DNA of 64,000 nucleotides from contig JAQSWN010000003.1 of assembly GCA_029266615.1 (NCBI GenBank), positions 1 through 64,000 of the forward strand, given 5' to 3'. The notes beneath the pieces are model-generated. The model was not told where the DNA came from. It did not search any database and worked only from the letters and a program-made list of their open reading frames with translations. Below, in pieces: positions 24,249 to 33,141 of this stretch. The stretch's first letter is position 1. Each line of letters begins with the position of its first letter. The position numbers and the translations under genes were made by a program. Source of the stretch: Polyangiaceae bacterium. GTDB taxonomy: Bacteria > Myxococcota_A > Polyangia > Polyangiales > Polyangiaceae.

Positions 24249-25652
24249 TTACTTGATGTCGTGCTCGCGCAACTTGTAGAACAAGGCGCGGCGACTCACT
24301 CCTAGAATCCGAGCCGCGAGCGCGCGGTTGCCGGCCGCTTTTCTGAGAGCTTTTTCAAGCGCTTGGCGCTCCGCGCGGTGCAAGGCCGCGTCGAGCGAGA
24401 TAACGCTGGACTCGACCCCCTGGTCGCTCCCCCCCGAGAGGCCCAGCGCCCGTTCTTGCTCCAGCCGAACATCCTTCTCCGAGACATCCGTCCCGTCCGA
24501 CAGCACCACGAGACGCTCCACGAAGTTTTGCAGCTCGCGCACGTTGCCACGCCAAGGCGCCTGGACGACACGCGCCAGCGCTTCTGGCGTGAGCTCAACT
24601 TGGCGACCGGTCTGCGCGTTGGTCTGTCGACAGAAGTGGCGAGCCAAGGGCTCGATGTCTTCCCGACGCTCTCGCAGCGGCGGCAGATCCAGCCGCACTA
24701 CGTTCAAACGATAGTACAAATCTTCGCGGAACACTCCGCGCCGCACCATCTGCTCCAAGTTGCGATGAGTGGCGGTAACGAAGCGCACGTCCGCGTCGAG
24801 CGTTCGGGTACCGCCGAGGCGCTCGTACTGACGGTCCTGCAGCAGGCGCAGGAGCTTGACCTGCACGGACATGGAAATTTCGCCAATTTCGTCGAGAAAC
24901 AGAGTGCCGCGCTCCGCGAGCTCCACGCGCCCCGGCTTGCGGGCATGCGCACCCGTGAACGCGCCGCGTTCATAGCCGAACAGCTCTGACTCCAAGATTT
25001 GCTCGGGCAACGCCGCGCAGTGCACCTTGACGAGGGGCCCCCCCGCGCGCCCGCTGAGCTCGTGCAAGCGCCGCGCGACGACTTCTTTGCCGGTACCGCT
25101 CTCACCGCGAATCATCACGGTGGCCTCGCTGGGGGCGACGCGGTCGAGGAGGGTCATCACCGAGCGCATCGCGCCGGAGCGGACGGGCACCTCTTTCAAA
25201 GACGGCAGCGGGGTGGTCGGCGGGCGCGCCTGCGACTGACGAGCCGCGCGGAGCGCGCGCTGAATGGTGTCCAGCGTGCTGTCCTCTTCGAAGGGTCGGG
25301 AGATGTAGTCGAAGGCGTTACTGCCGAGCTCACTTCCAGTGCCCGGCTGGGGCTCGCCTTCCAACAGCGCGACAATGGCCAGCTCGGGCGTGAGCTCGTT
25401 CAAGCGCCCCATCAGACCCGACTTCTGTCTCGAGTCGGGATCGCCGCCGGTTATCACCACGTCGAACTCACCCTGCTCCAAGCAGGTCAGCGCTTGCGCG
25501 GGGGTGGGGGCCCGAACGAAGCCGATGCGCGCTCGCTGCAAAGTCTCCGCGAGCGCCCGCGCCGCCGGCGTGTCCGGCGTTGCGAGGAGCACCGGGCGGT
25601 CTTCGACTGGCGGTGACTCCGAGGCCTTGGGGGGTGGGCTAGGTGAAGGCAT
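24249..25652 (-). CDS. NtrC-family sigma-54 activator with degenerate receiver domain
   Basis: A 467-residue enhancer-binding protein: receiver-like domain (about 18-135), AAA+ domain (about 155-390) and Fis-type helix-turn-helix ([18 protein letters not shown]). In the AAA+ part Walker A is GESGTGKE, the sigma-54 contact loop is GAFTGA and Walker B is [10 protein letters not shown], all intact. The receiver is odd: at the strand FDVVITGG the expected phospho-acceptor Asp is Gly69, and the conserved Lys before Pro is Arg (ISRPF). It is therefore probably not controlled by ordinary His-Asp phosphotransfer. I chose the ATG at 25652; a longer frame reaching 25739 crosses a perfect 12-bp dyad. 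It likely drives the sigma-54 promoter just downstream. Confidence 0.9.
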   Translation of the reverse strand: MPSPSPPPKASESPPVEDRPVLLATPDTPAARALAETLQRARIGFVRAPTPAQALTCLEQGEFDVVITGGDPDSRQKSGLMGRLNELTPELAIVALLEGEPQPGTGSELGSNAFDYISRPFEEDSTLDTIQRALRAARQSQARPPTTPLPSLKEVPVRSGAMRSVMTLLDRVAPSEATVMIRGESGTGKEVVARRLHELSGRAGGPLVKVHCAALPEQILESELFGYERGAFTGAHARKPGRVELAERGTLFLDEIGEISMSVQVKLLRLLQDRQYERLGGTRTLDADVRFVTATHRNLEQMVRRGVFREDLYYRLNVVRLDLPPLRERREDIEPLARHFCRQTNAQTGRQVELTPEALARVVQAPWRGNVRELQNFVERLVVLSDGTDVSEKDVRLEQERALGLSGGSDQGVESSVISLDAALHRAERQALEKALRKAAGNRALAARILGVSRRALFYKLREHDIK

Positions 25653-25688
25653 GAGTCGGGCGCGGACCGACACAGGGCCGCGATCCCC

Positions 25689-25731
25689 GAGTGCACGCCG
25701 GTGCGCGCCTCCAGTGCAACGGCGTGCACTC
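25689..25731. promoter_or_regulatory. Perfect 12-bp inverted repeat upstream of the NtrC-like gene
   Basis: GAGTGCACGCCG (25689-25700) and CGGCGTGCACTC (25720-25731) are exact reverse complements with a 19-bp spacer that holds another GTGCA (25714-25718). The arms contain the 9-mer GGCGTGCAC that is also found at 22062-22070. Distance to the ATG at 25652 is 37-79 bp. Probable operator, possibly autoregulatory. Confidence 0.6.
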
Positions 25732-25880
25732 CCCCTCACCTAAGCCCAGTGCGAACGATTGCCCCGACCTGCGAAAGCCGCGATGAAACCGGGCTGCCTT
25801 TTCGTACAGAAGGCGCTGACGGTGGGGGCATGAGCCTTGCTGAAGCTGACTTCGATTCACGCGACTTCAAGGGAGCAAAG

Positions 25881-27089
25881 ATGAACGGTTTTGGTTTTCG
25901 TCTGCCGGTGATGTGCTTGATTGGGATGGGCCTCGTGAGTTGCAGCGCCGCCGGCGAGCAGGCCGCGGCGAGCGCGGGCGGATCCGAGCCAACGCTGGAG
26001 CTCGACGCGGGAGGCCAGATGTCGAGCGAAGGCAAGGGCAACACGCCAAATTCAGGTGGTTCCGACGGATCGGCTACCGACGATCCGGAAATGATGGGCG
26101 GAGACGGCGATGACGGCGATCACGGCGAGATTCCCGGCGGCCACTGCGATTGCGCCTTCGAGCTTCCCGGCATCCACATCCAGCACGGCGACGACGGTAT
26201 CTCCGTCAGCGTCGAGCTCCCGAACCAAGGCCTCGTCGTCATCGAAACGAAGAATGGCGACGTCACGACGTCCAAAAGCGGCGTGGACATCGACGGTGAC
26301 GTCACGATCGACCTAGGCGCGGACACAGGCCTGCCGCTCGCAGACGCCAAGCTGCACGTCGGGCTTTCCGCCATTGGCGGCCCTACGATTTCGGGCCAGG
26401 CCAACATGGCGGGCTCGCTCCTGAAAGGCACCGGCTGCGGTTGCGACGGCTCCCTCCTGCCAGTCGCCGTCTCGTTGAGTGTCGACGCAGCCGTCGAGCT
26501 GCTGGACCGTGATGCTCTCGTCGCGATCCGTCTCGGCCTCGACCTGCCGAAAGTGAATCTCGACAGCTCCGCCCTTCCCGCGGCCGGGGCGGACGTCATG
26601 GCCCTCGTCGACGCCAAGGTGGACATTCTCACCGACGGCTGCAGCAAGCTGCTGGAGATCAACGCCCAAGTGGGCGCGGGCACGGACGTGTGGACGTCGC
26701 TCGTCCCCCTGATGGCGACCGGCGGGCTCGGCGCGACCGCCAAGGTACTGAACGGCTCGCTCGTGAGCATCTCGCTCGACGGCGACGTGAAACTCATTGG
26801 TAGCGCGCTGAAGTCGGGCACGACGTCGCTGCTGTCCGTCACTCTCCCGGACGCCCTGGTCACGCTCGACCGCGAAGGCGCGAGCGTGTCCGCCGAAGCG
26901 ACCGTGTCGCTGCATCCGGGTTTGTCCCTCACCGGTGAAGCGCTGGTCACCGGCGAGTTCACCGAACAGGATTGGTCGCTCAACGTTTGCGGCGCCGTGA
27001 TGACGCGTCTCCTCGGAGGTGCAAGCGTCGGCAACTGCGTGGACATCGGCAAGGACGGCGTGGACCCATGTCGACTGCCGGCGAACTAA
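25881..27089 (+). CDS. Hypothetical secreted lipoprotein
   Basis: A 402-residue lipoprotein (lipobox GLVSC) with a Gly/Ser/Asp-rich acidic linker (about 20-85). The mature part is almost entirely beta, with alternating strands such as GISVSVELPNQGLVVIETKNG and ASVSAEATVSLHPGLSLTGEAL, and a few Cys pairs (HCDCAF, GCGCDG) that may form disulfides. It resembles a beta-solenoid or large beta-sandwich; I recognise no named family. The ATG at 25881 has an AAGGGAGC site. The next secreted-protein gene begins 77 bp later, so the two may form an operon. Confidence 0.7.
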   Translation: MNGFGFRLPVMCLIGMGLVSCSAAGEQAAASAGGSEPTLELDAGGQMSSEGKGNTPNSGGSDGSATDDPEMMGGDGDDGDHGEIPGGHCDCAFELPGIHIQHGDDGISVSVELPNQGLVVIETKNGDVTTSKSGVDIDGDVTIDLGADTGLPLADAKLHVGLSAIGGPTISGQANMAGSLLKGTGCGCDGSLLPVAVSLSVDAAVELLDRDALVAIRLGLDLPKVNLDSSALPAAGADVMALVDAKVDILTDGCSKLLEINAQVGAGTDVWTSLVPLMATGGLGATAKVLNGSLVSISLDGDVKLIGSALKSGTTSLLSVTLPDALVTLDREGASVSAEATVSLHPGLSLTGEALVTGEFTEQDWSLNVCGAVMTRLLGGASVGNCVDIGKDGVDPCRLPAN

Positions 27090-27165
27090 AGCTCGACGTG
27101 TGAAGTGAAATTCTGAGCCCGCGCCCGCTGACCCTCGTTGGTCGGCGCGCGGGAGGGAGACGGCG

Positions 27166-28005
27166 ATGCGATTATCAACAGGGGTGGTAGTGGTGCTCCG
27201 ATTGACGCTACTTGGCGTTCTTTCGGGAGGGTGCGTGACCGAGTCCGAAAAGCCGGCTGCCGCCCAACAAGCGTTGTTGGGCGCCTGCTCCAAGGACTCT
27301 CAGTGCGAGGACGGCAACCCTTGCACTCAGAACGCGTGCGCGGTGGGGCTTTGCCTCCCTGCGCTGCCGGTGCTCGGTTGCTGCTACGAGGGCGACTGCA
27401 CCTCGAGCGGAGACGGGGCCGTGGCGCCTCTCATTGAGCTTCCGCCATCGGCCTGCTCCACCAACGAAGAGTGCGAAGACCGTCACCCGTGCACTCAGAA
27501 CCTGTGCGTCGTGGGCGCGTGTGCGGCTCTTCCCGTGTTCGGCTGCTGCCTCGACGGCGATTGCAGCGTTGGCTTAGGGGGCAGTAGCGCCGGTGGCAGC
27601 GGCACCAACGGAGGCACCACCAACGGAGGCACCACCAACGGAGGCACCACCAACGGAGCCGCCGCCAACGGAGCCGCCGCCAACGGAGCCGCCGCTGACG
27701 CTGGCGCGGCGGCGGGCGGCGACGGGCCGTCCCTAGCTGGCAGCGCAGGTCTGGGCGGGAGCTCGGGCATGGGCGCCGTGGGCGCAACCGATGCAGGAGC
27801 TGCCGGGGACGAATCAGGCTTGGCGGGCACGGCGGCCTCGAACGCACAATCCGACTATCGCCTTCAAGGCGGCGGCTGCACGGTAGGCTCAGCGCCTCGG
27901 AGTGCTTCGTACGTGAGCATCATCGCGGCCCTCGCGACGGCGGCCGGTTGGCTTCGTCGACGTCACCGGCCGCGCTCCGCGGCTGCGTCGTTGCGACACA
28001 GCTAG
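27166..28005 (+). CDS. Cys-rich duplicated-domain surface protein with MYXO-CTERM-like tail
   Basis: A 279-residue exported protein. The signal peptide may be lipidated (LSGGC). Two homologous Cys-rich modules follow: CSKDSQCEDGNPCTQNAC...GCCYEGDC and CSTNEECEDRHPCTQNLC...GCCLDGDC, about 45 residues each. A Gly/Thr/Asn/Ala repeat linker comes next, built from 15-bp DNA units. The C-terminus has a Gly-Gly-Gly-Cys motif, a hydrophobic helix (YVSIIAALATAAGWL) and a basic RRRHRPR tail, the arrangement of MYXO-CTERM sorting signals. Such proteins are thought to be processed and anchored at the outer surface of myxobacteria. Function beyond that is unknown. Confidence 0.75.
   Translation: MRLSTGVVVVLRLTLLGVLSGGCVTESEKPAAAQQALLGACSKDSQCEDGNPCTQNACAVGLCLPALPVLGCCYEGDCTSSGDGAVAPLIELPPSACSTNEECEDRHPCTQNLCVVGACAALPVFGCCLDGDCSVGLGGSSAGGSGTNGGTTNGGTTNGGTTNGAAANGAAANGAAADAGAAAGGDGPSLAGSAGLGGSSGMGAVGATDAGAAGDESGLAGTAASNAQSDYRLQGGGCTVGSAPRSASYVSIIAALATAAGWLRRRHRPRSAAASLRHS
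27601..27702 (+). repeat. 15-bp in-frame tandem repeat array
   Basis: GGCACCACCAACGGA occurs three times (27613-27657) after a 12-bp partial unit at 27601-27612. Two GCCGCCGCCAACGGA units (27658-27687) and a degenerate unit follow. Because the period is a multiple of 3, copy-number change would alter the linker length without breaking the protein. It encodes GTTNG/AAANG pentads. Confidence 0.9.
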
Positions 28006-28323
28006 GCGCCGACGAGGCGGCCGCGCCGCGACATTTTTCGTCGTTCGGCCCCACCGGCCGCCTTGTTTCGAGTTCGGCCAGAAAACCGAGCCAATCTCGT
28101 CGCTCTCAGAATCCTCAAGATTTCCAACGGTTAACGCCCCCTAAACGAAAGTTTCCGGAGTCTTCCGATCAGTATGGAGTCTCGACGTTTTTTGGAAACA
28201 TTGCCGAAAAATAGGCGCGGGTAGGTCCATCTGCGCCGCGCGGACCCAAAAGGCCCCTCTCCCGACGGCCCCTGAAGCCCTCCACGGCAACCCCAAGAAA
28301 CTAAGCAGAGGAAGACCACAGTC
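28006..28323. other. Leader region of the glutamine synthetase gene
   Basis: About 318 bp with no gene. It is less GC-rich between about 28070 and 28215 than its surroundings, as expected for a promoter region. I did not find a proper sigma-54 -24/-12 element (TGGAAACATTGCC near 28190 has the wrong spacing), nor a convincing sigma-70 pair. A purine-rich GAGGAAG lies before the ATG. Confidence 0.45.
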
Positions 28324-30468
28324 ATGACTGGAATCAGCGTTCGCAGGAAAGCCGTCGCAGAAATCGCGAGCCAGGCCGTTGCTCCTTTCGTCACCATCCC
28401 CGAGTCGCCCGACGAGCTGTACGGCAGCAACGTGTTCAGTCTCGCGGAGATGAAGGCGAAGCTGCCCAAGGACGTGTTTCGCTCCCTGAAGAAGACGATC
28501 GAAAAGGGTGAGCCGTTGAATCCCGCCGTGGCCGAGACGGTCGCTTCGGCGATGCGCGAGTGGGCGATGGGCAAGGGCGCCACCCACTACGCTCACCTCT
28601 TTTACCCGCTCACCAGCGCGACGGCCGAGAAGCACGACTCATTCATCACGCCGGACGGCGAGGGCGGCGCGGTCAGTGAGTTCTCGGGCAAGCTGCTCAT
28701 TCAGGGTGAGCCGGACGCCTCGAGCTTCCCGAACGGCGGCATTCGTCAGACGTCCGAGGCTCGCGGCTACACCGCGTGGGACGTGACGAGCCCGGCCTTC
28801 GTCATCGATTCGACGCTTTATATCCCCACCGCGTTCGTGTCGTGGACGGGCGAGGCGCTCGACAAGAAGACCCCGCTGCTCCGCTCGCAGCAGGCCCTCA
28901 ACCGCCAAGCGACGCGCATCCTCAAGCTCTTCGGGCACGAGGAAATCGCGAACGTCGTCGCGTACGCCGGTCCCGAGCAGGAGTACTTCCTGGTCGACCG
29001 CCGCTTCTTCATGTCGCGCCCGGACCTGCTGAGCGCGGGACGCACGCTGTTCGGCGCGAAGCCGCCGCGCGGTCAAGAGTTCGAGGACCTGTACTTCGGT
29101 CAGATCCCCGAGCGCGTCATCGCGTACATGGTGGACCTGGAGCGGGAGCTGCTGAAGCTCGGCATCCCGGCCAAGACGCGCCACAACGAGGTCGCTCCGG
29201 GCCAGTTCGAGATCGCGCCGGTGTTCGAGAGCGCCAACATGGCCGCCGACCACCAGCAGATGTCGATGGTGATGATGCGCAAGCTCGCCATCCGCCACGG
29301 CTTCGAGTGTTTGACCCACGAGAAGCCCTTCGCGGGCGTCAACGGCTCAGGCAAGCACGTCAACTTCTCGTTCGGCAACTCGACCCAGGGCAACATGCTC
29401 GACCCGGGTGACACGCCCCACGAAAACGCGCAGTTCCTCGTGTTTTGCGCCGGCGTCATCCGCGCCGTCCACAAGCACGGTGGCCTGCTCCGCGCGGCGA
29501 TCGCCTCGGCCCAGAACGATCACCGTCTCGGCGCGAACGAAGCTCCGCCCGCCATCATCTCGGTTTTCTTGGGCGAGCAGCTCTCGGACGTGTTCGACCA
29601 GCTCAAGGCTGGCGGCGCCAAGAACTCCAAGAGCAAGGGCGTCATGGAGATCGGCGTGGACACTCTGCCCAAGCTGCCGAAGGACGCGGGCGACCGTAAC
29701 CGCACGAGCCCCTTCGCCTTCACGGGCAATCGGTTCGAGTTCCGCGCCGTAGGCGGCGGCCAGTCCATCGCGGGCCCCCTGATCGCGCTGCAGACCGCGA
29801 TCGCCGAGGCGCTCGACTACATCGCCGGCAAGCTCGAAGCCTCCATCGGCTCTGGCAAGACTCTCAACATGTCGATTCAGACGCTGCTCACCGAGCTCGC
29901 CAACGAGCACGCGGCGGTGGTCTTCAACGGTAACGGCTACTCGGAAGAGTGGCACCAAGAGGCCGAAAAGCGCGGCCTGCCGAACCTGAAGACGACGGTA
30001 GACGCGCTGCCGCAGTTGAACACGCCCGAGACGATCAAGCTGTTCGACAAGTACAACGTGCTCACGCCGCGTGAGCTCAAGAGCCGCCACGACATCTACC
30101 TGGAGACGTACGTCAAGCAGGTGCTGGTCGAGGCAAAGCTGGTGGTGAAGATGGGCAAGACCATCATCCTCCCCGCCGCTATCCGCTACCAGGCGGAGCT
30201 CGGCGCCGCGGCTGGGTCCTCGAACGCGGCCAAGCGTCTCCTCGGCGACGTGTCGGGTTACGCCGACAAGCTCGACTCGGGACTCGTCAGCCTGGAAAAG
30301 GCGCTGACGCACGAGTCCTCGGACGTCGCGGCCGAAGCCAAGCACCTCAAGGAAGAGGTCCTGCCGCTCATGCTCACGGTGCGTGGCGCGGCCGACGCCC
30401 TGGAAGGCCTGATCGCGGACGACCTCTGGCCGCTGCCGACCTACCAAGAGATGCTGTTCATGCGCTGA
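28324..30468 (+). CDS. glnN: Type III glutamine synthetase
   Basis: A 714-residue enzyme that makes glutamine from glutamate, ammonia and ATP. The length and N-terminal half ([16 protein letters not shown], then [18 protein letters not shown]) are those of the GSIII class, not of the 470-residue GSI. Catalytic-core motifs include [48 protein letters not shown] and [19 protein letters not shown]. It should be cytoplasmic and multimeric. It stands alone with its own leader, and a strong intrinsic terminator follows. GSIII is found in some cyanobacteria, Bacteroidetes and myxobacteria, often as an additional or nitrogen-regulated enzyme. Confidence 0.95.
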   Translation: MTGISVRRKAVAEIASQAVAPFVTIPESPDELYGSNVFSLAEMKAKLPKDVFRSLKKTIEKGEPLNPAVAETVASAMREWAMGKGATHYAHLFYPLTSATAEKHDSFITPDGEGGAVSEFSGKLLIQGEPDASSFPNGGIRQTSEARGYTAWDVTSPAFVIDSTLYIPTAFVSWTGEALDKKTPLLRSQQALNRQATRILKLFGHEEIANVVAYAGPEQEYFLVDRRFFMSRPDLLSAGRTLFGAKPPRGQEFEDLYFGQIPERVIAYMVDLERELLKLGIPAKTRHNEVAPGQFEIAPVFESANMAADHQQMSMVMMRKLAIRHGFECLTHEKPFAGVNGSGKHVNFSFGNSTQGNMLDPGDTPHENAQFLVFCAGVIRAVHKHGGLLRAAIASAQNDHRLGANEAPPAIISVFLGEQLSDVFDQLKAGGAKNSKSKGVMEIGVDTLPKLPKDAGDRNRTSPFAFTGNRFEFRAVGGGQSIAGPLIALQTAIAEALDYIAGKLEASIGSGKTLNMSIQTLLTELANEHAAVVFNGNGYSEEWHQEAEKRGLPNLKTTVDALPQLNTPETIKLFDKYNVLTPRELKSRHDIYLETYVKQVLVEAKLVVKMGKTIILPAAIRYQAELGAAAGSSNAAKRLLGDVSGYADKLDSGLVSLEKALTHESSDVAAEAKHLKEEVLPLMLTVRGAADALEGLIADDLWPLPTYQEMLFMR

Positions 30469-30493
30469 GCGACCAGCAGAGTTAGACAACGCG

Positions 30494-30530
30494 AACGCCC
30501 CCACGGAAACGTGCGGGGCGTTTGCTTTTT
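30494..30530 (+). terminator. Strong intrinsic terminator after glnN
   Basis: AACGCCCCCACG (30494-30505) pairs with CGTGCGGGGCGTT (30510-30522) across a GAAA tetraloop, with one bulged C. TTTGCTTTTT follows (30521-30530). It begins 26 bp after the glnN stop. It is the clearest terminator in the window. Confidence 0.9.
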
Positions 30531-30572
30531 GTGGTGTGTGCCATTTGGCCTCACTGACGCGCGAGCCCCTCA

Positions 30573-33134
30573 ATGCAAGCTTCAGCGCGTCATCCGCTCG
30601 TGAACGATCCTTCGCCTCCGTCTCCTCCGTCCAGCCGCCGCGGCGCAGCCCTCGCGCGCCGCTTCGGTCTCATCGCAGCGAGCCTGGCCGGGGCCATTGG
30701 CTGCGCGTGGCTCTCGCTCTGGCTCTACGGCACCCCGGAGGCGCGCGCCTTCGCCTCCAGCCGCGGCAAGACCAACACCAGCCTCTCCATCGTACTGCTT
30801 GCGGTGGGGTACGCCATGTTGTCGCTGCGACCGACCCCGGGCCGACGTCGCGTGGCCGCGGTGACGATCACGGCTGGGGGTGTGCTCGGCGGCTTGACCT
30901 GTTTCGAGTACGCGAGCGGTCTGGATCTGGGCATCGACCAACTGCTAGCGCGCGACGTTTGGTCCGCGGAGTCAGCGCGCTACCCGAACCGCATGTCGCC
31001 AACCGCGGCCGCGTGCTTCGTGCTCCTGGGGATATGCCCCTGGCTCATCAAGCGGTCCAACAAGCTCATCGCTTCGCTAGGACAGACCTGCGCCGTTATG
31101 ACGCTCGGCGTGTGCGGCGTCGCGCTGGTGGGCTACCTCTACTCGGCCGCGATCCTCTACCAGCCACTGCGGTATTTGCGCTTGTCGCCGTACACGGCGC
31201 TCGCGAACTTACTGCTCGTTGCCTCCGCTTTCGCCCTTCGACCGGACGTGGGCATTGGCCGAGTGATCACGAGCACGTCGGTCGGGGGCTACCTCGCGCG
31301 TCGCCTGCTTCCGATCACGCTGCTCCTGCCGGTCGTCGTCGGTTGGCTGCTGCTGGACCGCGACCACCACTCCGTCCTGTCACCGGCCGAAAGCCATGCC
31401 CTCTTGGCCACCGCCGTCGCGTTGGTGATGGCGCCGACGGTGCTGTTCCTCGCGCTCTCGCTGGATCGACTCGAAAAAGATCGCTTGGAGGCGGAGGAAT
31501 TTTTGCGCAGCACGGCGGAGCTGACGAGCGCGCTCGCTCGCGCCCGCAGCGTGGGAGACGTGGTGGAGGCCACGATGGATTTGGGGCTGCCCGCGCTCAA
31601 AGCCCGCGCCGGCTGGTTCCTGCGCGTTTCCGACGACGGCAAAGAGCTGCAGGCGTTGGCCTCTCGAGGCTACCCAGAAGAGGTGGCGCACGCCTACCAG
31701 CGGTTCTCAGTGGACGCCAACTTGCCCGCCGCGATCGCGGTCAAGAAACGAGAGCCATTGTTTCTCGGCACCACGGAAGAGCGCGACCGCGCGTTTCCGT
31801 CCCTCTCCTCCTTCACCGTGCACGGAAGCTGGGCCGCGCTGCCGCTCGAAGGCAGTCGCGGCGTCCTCGGCTCGATCGCGCTGAGCTTCGCGGTCGGCCA
31901 GCGCTTCGACAAGGCGACGCGGTCCCGCGCGCGGCAGCTCGCGTGGCAGTGCGCGCAGGCCCTGGACCGCGCACTGCTATTCGACTCGGAGCAGCTGGCA
32001 CGCCAGCGCGCCGAAGCCGCCAGCCGCGCGAAGGACGAGTTTCTGGCCATGCTCGGGCACGAGCTCCGAAACCCCCTGTCCCCCATCCTGACCTCACTTC
32101 ATCTCATGGAGCTGCGGGAACCGAGCCGCTCCGTCAAAGAACGAGAGGTCATCAAACGGCAGGTGAGCCACATGGTCCGTTTGGTAGACGACTTGCTGGA
32201 CGTCTCTCGGATCGCCAGTGGCCGCGTGGAGTTGAAAAAGGAGGTCGTGGAGCTGTCGGTGGTGACCAGCGCCGCGCTCGAGCTCACGATGCCGCTCTTC
32301 GAGCAGAGACAGCACCGGCTCGTGGTCGACGTGCCGGAGGAAGGCCTAGCCGTCGAGGTGGACCGCGGGCGGATGGTCCAAGTCATCGCCAACCTGCTCA
32401 ACAACTCCGCCAAGTACACCGGCGTTGGCGGGGAGGTGGAGCTGCGCGCCAAGCGCCAGGGCGAGCGCGTGCACGTCCGCGTGAGCGACAACGGCGTCGG
32501 CATCGCGGTCGAGCTCCTCGGCAGCGTGTTCGACCTGTTCGTGCAGGGCGCGCGAACGCTCGATCGCTCCGAGGGCGGGCTCGGCCTCGGCTTGTCGCTC
32601 GTGAAGAGCTTGGTCGAGCTGCACGGGGGAGAAGTCTTCGCGAAGAGCGATGGGCCCGGACGCGGCAGCGAATTTTCCGTCACTTTGCCGCTCGCTCCGC
32701 CGGGGCCGCTCCACGTCGGCCCGCGCCCGAGCCGCATCTCGCCCGTGCCCAACCGCAGCCAGCGCATTCTGCTCGTGGACGACAACCGTGACGCCGCGGA
32801 TTCGACGGCGCAAGTGCTGCGCGAGGTCGGTCACGAGGTGCGGGTAGCCTACGACGGCCCGACCGCTCTGGATCTCTCGAAGGAGCAAGCGCCGAGCCTG
32901 GCCCTGCTCGACATCGGCCTTCCCGTGATGGACGGCTACGAGCTGGCGCGTCGCCTGCGAGAGCAACAGCCGAGCGCGTCGCTGAAGCTCATCGCTCTGA
33001 CGGGCTACGGCCAAAAGGCAGACCGCGAGCGCTCGCAGCAAGCCGGGTTCGACGCGCACTTGGTCAAGCCGGTGGGCATGGAGGAGCTGCTCGCGCTGGT
33101 ATCCAAGCTAGGCGCGGAGCAGACCCGCGCCTAA
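30573..33134 (+). CDS. Membrane hybrid histidine kinase with C-terminal receiver
   Basis: An 853-residue sensor. The N-terminal part has about seven hydrophobic segments (residues about 30-300). A GAF-like domain (about 320-470) follows. HisKA carries FLAMLGHELRNPLSPIL with the phospho-His. HATPase_c shows NLLNNSAKYT, VSDNGVGI and GGLGLGLSLVKSLVELHGG. The C-terminal receiver (about 730-850) has the acidic pair LLVDDNRD, the phospho-acceptor Asp in LALLDIGLPVMDGYE, and HLVKPVG. Signal and output are unknown; the receiver suggests a phosphorelay or self-regulation. Its stop codon overlaps that of the convergent lysR-type gene inside a GC hairpin. Confidence 0.92.
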   Translation: MQASARHPLVNDPSPPSPPSSRRGAALARRFGLIAASLAGAIGCAWLSLWLYGTPEARAFASSRGKTNTSLSIVLLAVGYAMLSLRPTPGRRRVAAVTITAGGVLGGLTCFEYASGLDLGIDQLLARDVWSAESARYPNRMSPTAAACFVLLGICPWLIKRSNKLIASLGQTCAVMTLGVCGVALVGYLYSAAILYQPLRYLRLSPYTALANLLLVASAFALRPDVGIGRVITSTSVGGYLARRLLPITLLLPVVVGWLLLDRDHHSVLSPAESHALLATAVALVMAPTVLFLALSLDRLEKDRLEAEEFLRSTAELTSALARARSVGDVVEATMDLGLPALKARAGWFLRVSDDGKELQALASRGYPEEVAHAYQRFSVDANLPAAIAVKKREPLFLGTTEERDRAFPSLSSFTVHGSWAALPLEGSRGVLGSIALSFAVGQRFDKATRSRARQLAWQCAQALDRALLFDSEQLARQRAEAASRAKDEFLAMLGHELRNPLSPILTSLHLMELREPSRSVKEREVIKRQVSHMVRLVDDLLDVSRIASGRVELKKEVVELSVVTSAALELTMPLFEQRQHRLVVDVPEEGLAVEVDRGRMVQVIANLLNNSAKYTGVGGEVELRAKRQGERVHVRVSDNGVGIAVELLGSVFDLFVQGARTLDRSEGGLGLGLSLVKSLVELHGGEVFAKSDGPGRGSEFSVTLPLAPPGPLHVGPRPSRISPVPNRSQRILLVDDNRDAADSTAQVLREVGHEVRVAYDGPTALDLSKEQAPSLALLDIGLPVMDGYELARRLREQQPSASLKLIALTGYGQKADRERSQQAGFDAHLVKPVGMEELLALVSKLGAEQTRA

Positions 33135-33141
33135 GGCGCGG
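33125..33141. terminator. GC hairpin shared by the ends of two convergent genes
   Basis: CCGCGCC (33125-33131) and GGCGCGG (33135-33141) form a 7-bp perfect stem with the loop TAA. The loop and the adjacent C hold both stop codons (TAA on plus at 33132-33134, TAG on minus at 33133-33131). There is no T-run on either side, so it may be a transcription pause or an RNA-end stabiliser rather than a classical terminator. Confidence 0.45.

Noticed and set aside
27601-27702. CRISPR-like array
   Set aside because: The repeats are 15-bp units without unique spacers, in frame within a protein-coding linker.
28180-28200. TGGAAACATTGCC as sigma-54 promoter of glnN
   Set aside because: The distance between the GG and GC elements is two bases too short for a -24/-12 promoter.
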